From positions 57,650,740-57,714,739 of the forward strand of contig NC_082691.1 in NCBI RefSeq assembly GCF_949987515.2: a stretch of 64,000 nt of DNA. Reading direction: 5' to 3'. This document shows, in pieces, positions 59,296 to 64,000 of this stretch (position 1 is its first letter; every line of letters begins with the position of its first letter). This DNA is from Delphinus delphis (taxonomy: Eukaryota; Chordata; Mammalia; Artiodactyla; Delphinidae). The notes below the pieces were generated by a model, which saw only the letters and a list, made by a program, of their open reading frames with translations, had not been told where the DNA came from and ran no database searches. Made by a program: the position numbers and the translations under genes.

Positions 59296-60302
59296 TAACA
59301 GGACAACCATGTTGCACAACATAGGGGGCAGTCCATAACCAGCACACTGTTCCTACAGCAAGTTTCTGTGAAATTTAACTTTGTTTGTGCAAGCTTCTTG
59401 TGAAGGGTACCCTGCATCCACCGATGCTAGTGCCTGAGTATGAACTGTTTTAGGATCATAGCCTCAGAGTGGTTCATCAAGCAAGAACAGTATCTTAATT
59501 ACGTTATCACCACTTTCTGGCCTCTAGACTTGACAGTCCAAAGTGACTGTAAAATGTAAATATTCATATTTATATGTTGGTCACTTAAAACCAGTGATTA
59601 TTAAGTCAATATTTTGTAAGTGATCTGAACGTTTTTTTTCTAGCCCTCCAGGAAAAGTTTTAGTATGATTCTACGAAGCATCAGTTACAACCAGGCAATA
59701 TTGTCATGTATATATTGTGCCATTCCACCTCCAGCTCCCTTTCCAAAAAACATAACCTATAGTTTGGTCTTCACAAGTTTATTTATATATCCCCCCGACC
59801 CCCTTTCACCTCAAGAACTTTGAAAAACTATGTGCCCCAAGCACAAATTTAAGTAGATGCTTAACATTTTTCATAAGTTTAAACAACAATTTAAACTTTG
59901 TAACTACAAAGGATGTAATTTCTGGTCATTGGAAATACTGAGGTTTTTTTAAAGTGTGACATTACTCTTTTATATGTATCCAATGAAACTTAAAAGTCAT
60001 AGCAATTTGATACCAACAAATTACCCATTTGAAAAATATATGAACAACCTCTTATTTAATAATTAGAATATTTATACTGTTCTTTTTGAAACTGTAATTA
60101 ATAACACTTTCCCCAAAGAATTTTTCTGATTTAATTTTTTACATTTTTATTGATTATCCTGTCATACTTCTCAGCAATTAAGATGCATATATGAATTGTG
60201 ATTTAAATTGGTTTTAATTTCCCATGACCATGACTTTCCAAGTGTTAAATATTTTTTCTAGATTGAGCCTTCATTACAATTATTATGAGTACAAAACTAA
60301 TG
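59296..60302. other. 1 kb without recognised repeats
   Basis: A+T-rich DNA with no repeat or gene recognised. Confidence 0.45.
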
Positions 60303-60314
60303 TAAACATAAGTT

Positions 60315-60529
60315 GTTTTTGTTTTTGTTTTTGTTTGCGGTACGCGGGCCTCTCACTGTTGTGGCCTCTCCCGTTGCGGAGCACAGGCTCCGGACACGCA
60401 GGCTCAGCGGCCATGGCTCATGGGCCCCAGCCGCTCCGCGGCATGTGGGATCTTCCCGGACCGGGGCACGAACCCGTGTCCCCTGCATCGGCAGGTGGAC
60501 TCTCAACCACTGCGCCACCAGGGAAGCCC
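60315..60529 (-). mobile_element. CHR-2 SINE with (CAAAAA)n tail
   Basis: Full minus-strand copy: gtttttgtttttgttttt tail, gcggtacgcgggcctctcac and a head ending gccaccagggaagccc. Target duplication taaacataagtt at 60303-60314 and 60530-60541. Confidence 0.95.
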
Positions 60530-60609
60530 TAAACATAAGTTTTGATTATTAATTATTAAACATAAGAAGCAAACGTTTTCTGGAAGCCATTTCTTCAATG
60601 AGGTTAGGC

Positions 60610-60780
60610 AGAAAGTTGTAGGGCCTTGATTAAAGGAAGCAACCCAGGTGACACTTTTGTGCTCCTTGGCCATCTCTTCCTGCTAGAATAGAAGCCCCAT
60701 GAGGAAAGACTCTTTACTGTTTTGTTCCATCTAGAACTGTGCCCGGCACATAGTAGGTATTCAATAAATATATGTTGTCA
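60610..60780 (+). mobile_element. L2 LINE 3' end
   Basis: L2 tail: tagaatagaagccccatgagg, gactctttactgttttgttcc, then ctgtgcccggcacatagtaggtattcaataaatatatg. Confidence 0.75.
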
Positions 60781-61984
60781 AAGGAAATTGTTTTTTTGTT
60801 TGATGCCTCAGAGGTTTTTATACCACAGGCAATGCACTTCAGTAAGATTTGGGGTAAAGGAAAAAGAAAGAAAGTGCCCTTCTTTTGTAGAGTGGGAGAA
60901 GGATGCTGGGAATAGGAGATATAGGAGAGGATAAATCACCCAGAACCCAGATGAGCAGGTCAGTTTCAGAAAATCATCAATAGGGAAGCTGAGGACACAG
61001 AATCGATTCCATTGACATTTCAGTTCCCAAGTAACCCCTACAAAGTCTTCATATACCTCCCTGGATATGCAGGACCCAGTCTGAAGATCTCTGGGCTTCA
61101 TAATATTAATCAAAGATGTCATGCTATTGTTTTAAAAGAGAGAAATGGGTGTGTTGGCATCAAGAAGAATAAGGAGAAAAGCTTCTTTCGATTATAATCA
61201 TTTCAGGCTGGAAACTTCCGAATCCAGGGTCAACCTAAAAAGAAATGTTGGAAGAGAAATGTATGCTTTCACTAATTCCACAAAAGAAAACCTTGGAAAG
61301 CAAATATATGGAAGGATGTGGTTATCTCACCTATGATCATATCAAACATCTAAGGAGCCCACATCAGTGAAGATAAATTGAAATTATGTTAACTCTCAAG
61401 ATACTAAAACACACACATACATAAGGTTAAGATGCACAAACTCATTCACACATTCAAATCTCTATGGAGTGGCCAGGGACAGTGATAGGTGTTGGGATGT
61501 AGCAACAAATCAAGCACAAATGGCCCTGCCCTCATGGAGCTTAGAATCAAAGCCAATGTAGCCAGTGTTCTAGGCATTGTGCTATAATTTGTTTTCAATA
61601 AATCATATTTCAGAAACAAAAAGAAAACTCATGATTTGCATTGGGGAGGAAGAAATAAAATAAGAGAGTAAAAGTTTTCTACTATTTCTTGCCTTTCTAT
61701 TCAAATTCAGTTTTTCAAGATAAATTATTTACAATTCATTATACAGTGAAGTGCCTCAGATAATTTCAAATTCACTGTTTGGAAGCTAGAAAGATGAACT
61801 GAATTCAATTTTCAGTTTTCACAGGGTACAGATAAATCTGTTAACATCAGATGGTTTAACAGCCTGAGCTGGTCTTGCTAAACCATCTTCTTCCTTTTCT
61901 CTAATCCCCAGACAACATCATGACACCCTAAGAAACCAATTCTCAATGGCCTTTCAAAACTGCATTAGTTGTCTTTCCTCTCCC

Positions 61985-61986
<2 letters not shown>
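60781..61986. other. 1.2 kb mostly without recognised repeats
   Basis: A segment at 61440-61565 (atggccctgccctcatggagcttagaatc) resembles the ancient repeat at 31.4 kb. Nothing else is recognised. Confidence 0.4.
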
Positions 61987-62070
<84 letters not shown>

Positions 62071-62079
62071 TACACACAG
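61987..62079. repeat. compound (AC)n(TC)n(AC)n microsatellite
   Basis: About 15 AC units, then about 17 TC units, then about 9 AC units with one interruption (cata). Confidence 0.97.
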
Positions 62080-62974
62080 CTTAGGAAGACTGAAAAAACT
62101 GAAGGCGTATTTTCCATAGCACTTCAGCTCATGGTAATAACTTCAATATAAATGTTGACTCACAGGGAAACAGTAGCCAACTGGAATTGTAGCTTAAGAA
62201 ATGAAATAAAAAGCAAGACCTTATCTGCAGATACTAGTTCTTTTTTGTGCTGCTTACAGGGGGTTATCCTCACCATTGAGATGAACACATCTTTTTGACA
62301 GCATGCAGCATAATCAGGAAAACAATTCTAAAGGTCCTCTAATTAAGGGTGCCATTTTCACCAATGAAGGTGAACCCAGGTCCAGCCCAAGAAGTTGTGA
62401 CAGACACAAGTCCCCTCCCAAATGAAGTGAAAACGACACCTCTAGCCGCTTCTCGTGAGTCTTCATAATAAATGTCTGCATGATCCACGTTCTTTTCTAT
62501 AGACCTCCCATCCCCAAGCAAGGGATGTGTAACTGAACCTTCAAGCAGACATAGATGATGATTTTAAACTTTGATTAGGAGCTCTTGAAGATAATTGTCT
62601 CTTCCTGTTTCATCCTCTAACGAGATCTCCCCTTCTTTAATTTGGTCACAAAGTGGTTTCCTTTTAAAAGAACTGTTTGACTTTTGGAAAACCCACAAGA
62701 AGAAACAGAATATTCACACACCACAGAAAATGGGTACTCAGCTGCTAATAAATTTCACTGTTCTCTCATCTCCAAGCCTTACGCCATCAAAAAAGTAGAA
62801 AGAATAAAAAAGCTAATCACAAATCTAAAATCTTATAGTCCTTTGGAATCAGTCAGCTCTTGTTCAGAAAGGGAGAAGGAGGGCAGGAGGGGGGCAAGGA
62901 TGCCAGAGGCAGGGTTAACTACTCAGTCGTCCCCACCCCCCTAAAAAGAAGTCATTTACATATTAAACACCTAG
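62080..62974. other. no recognised feature
   Basis: I see no repeat or gene here. Confidence 0.45.
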
Positions 62975-63140
62975 GAGCACAAGCTTTGGTATGTGACCTG
63001 GCTCAGACTCTGCCCTGCCTCTACTGGATAGACAGGCTAGCTTTACTTCACGTGTCAAACCACAGTTTTATCCATAAAATGATGGTGTGAGGACAGTGCC
63101 CAGCACTCAGCAAGTGCTCAATCACTGTGGGTAGAAATGT
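62975..63140 (+). repeat. MIR SINE
   Basis: Plus-strand degraded MIR: gtgacctggctcagactctgccctgcc, tccataaaatgatggtgtgagg, then cagtgcccagcactcagcaagtgctcaatc. Confidence 0.65.
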
Positions 63141-63164
63141 TCCTAACAACAAATCTCATAAGAA

Positions 63165-63365
63165 TGCGTAACCTTATTGATGATTTACCATATACCAGGC
63201 GCTAAGAATTTTAATCTATTCAACAGTTCTGTGAGGTAAGTACTATTATTAGCCCTGTTTTAATGACTAGAAAGCTAAGGAACAAGGATGTTAAAGAACG
63301 TTCCCAGAGCCACAGAACTAAGAGGCTAAGCCTACACTTGAACTCCAGCGGCCAGGCTTCGAGCG
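63165..63365 (-). repeat. MIR SINE
   Basis: Reverse-strand MIR: ccatataccaggcgctaag, ttcaacagttctgtgaggtaagtactattattagcc, aaagctaaggaacaagg, gagccacagaactaagagg and acacttgaactccagc. Confidence 0.8.
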
Positions 63366-63366
63366 G

Positions 63367-63569
63367 TACAGTCCGATGGACCTTCCTGCGATGATTGAAA
63401 TGTTCTATAACCCAAGCTGTCCAACACGGCAGCCACTGGCCACGTGTGGCCGCTGAGCACTTGAAATGTGGCTAGTGTGACTGAGGAAGTGAATTTTTAA
63501 TTTTCTTTCATTTTAGTTAATCTAAATTTAAATAGCCACACGTGAGTAGTTGCTACTGTGTTGGACAGC
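63367..63569. mobile_element. hAT-like short DNA transposon (MER-type)
   Basis: Same family as 1163-1360: cagtccgatggaccttcctgcgatgattgaaatgttc, gctgtccaacacggcagccactggccac, gagcacttgaaatgtggctag, an A+T-rich middle and the end tgctactgtgttggacagc. Confidence 0.7.
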
Positions 63570-63789
63570 CCAGCTCAAGAGGCTACACTGTAAACTACCA
63601 AAGATTAGGTACATCCAGTGTGGGCATGAGACTTCAAAAAAGATAGTAATAAAATAGTGATTAATTTATTTATACATGTGGCTGTGATGTGGGAGAGTAT
63701 GATCTCATTACTAGCAATATACTATTGCCATGGTCATATTCTATTTGCCTTCTTATCACGTGGCAAATTAATGTTTAATCACAAAAGCA

Positions 63790-64000
63790 TTATATTGTGT
63801 TAAAAAAGTTAAAAAATCAAAACCTATTAAGTGAAAGTTCCTCTCTCCACCACCTCCACCTCTCCCATCCTAATCCCCTTCAGACCAGAACATACCAACT
63901 CTACGCCTATTTTGAGTGTATATGTAGATGAGTGCACCTAGAAGGATCAAAATAGAATCAATTCCCTTTATTGTTCTATAACATTTTCTTTGCTGAAAAC
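63790..64000 (-). mobile_element. possible old L1 3' fragment
   Basis: The string agtgaaagttcctctctccacc, followed by cccttcagaccagaacatacc, resembles the reverse strand of an old L1M 3' region. It runs to the window edge, so its extent is unknown. Confidence 0.35.

Overview
This is a mammalian nuclear window with no protein-coding gene that I can support. It reads as intergenic or deep-intronic DNA, built from interspersed repeats set in A+T-rich unique sequence. The best clue to the organism is eight copies of a young tRNA-derived SINE of the CHR-2 type (GGTTCGTGCCCC-like B box, CpG-rich body, A tail, clear target-site duplications), one longer CHR-1-like copy and five shorter related SINEs. 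CHR SINEs belong to the whale/hippo/ruminant lineage. This CHR-2 form, with no BovB or Bov-tA seen, points to a cetacean, most likely a toothed whale. That is inference from recalled family sequences; no search was run.

Layout. 1-12 kb: scattered MIR fragments, a CHR-1-like SINE at 495-814, a hAT-like DNA transposon at 1163-1360, three CHR-2 SINEs, a TA-rich tract at 10.5-10.7 kb and an old L1 3' end at 11.2-11.5 kb. 12-31 kb: MIR, L2 and old L1 pieces, long stretches without recognisable repeats, a TG microsatellite at 20.0 kb and CHR-2 copies at 26.8 and 30.4 kb. 31.4-34.2 kb: one ancient repeat broken by four later insertions (an LTR-like block, two CHR-2 SINEs and a truncated L1). 34-43 kb: mostly unique DNA with a MER5A-like element and small SINEs. 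43.8-45.4 kb: a decayed L1. 49-50 kb: an unrecognised basic open reading frame beside an LTR-like block.

The main feature is a 4.8 kb L1 on the minus strand at 50316-55141. It keeps its 5' end, a CpG-rich 5' UTR with a YY1-type site, ORF1 and a poly(A) 3' end, and it sits inside an older L1 between 12-bp target duplications. It is dead: ORF1 is frameshifted, about 2 kb spanning the ORF1 end and the first half of ORF2 is missing at a short microhomology, ORF2 is frameshifted again near its end, and the reverse transcriptase metal-binding motif has lost an aspartate. 55-64 kb: an L2 split by a 5'-truncated L1, a MaLR-type LTR, L2 and MIR fragments, another CHR-2 SINE, a compound AC/TC/AC microsatellite and a second short hAT-like copy.

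Nothing here works together as a pathway or operon. The biology is retrotransposition: L1 supplies the machinery, and the CHR SINEs with their A tails and target duplications are its parasites. I found no previously undescribed system. The points most worth checking are the L1 deletion junction, the 3'-truncated SINE, the basic ORF at 49.1-49.5 kb and a few repeat-free stretches that could be conserved regulatory DNA.
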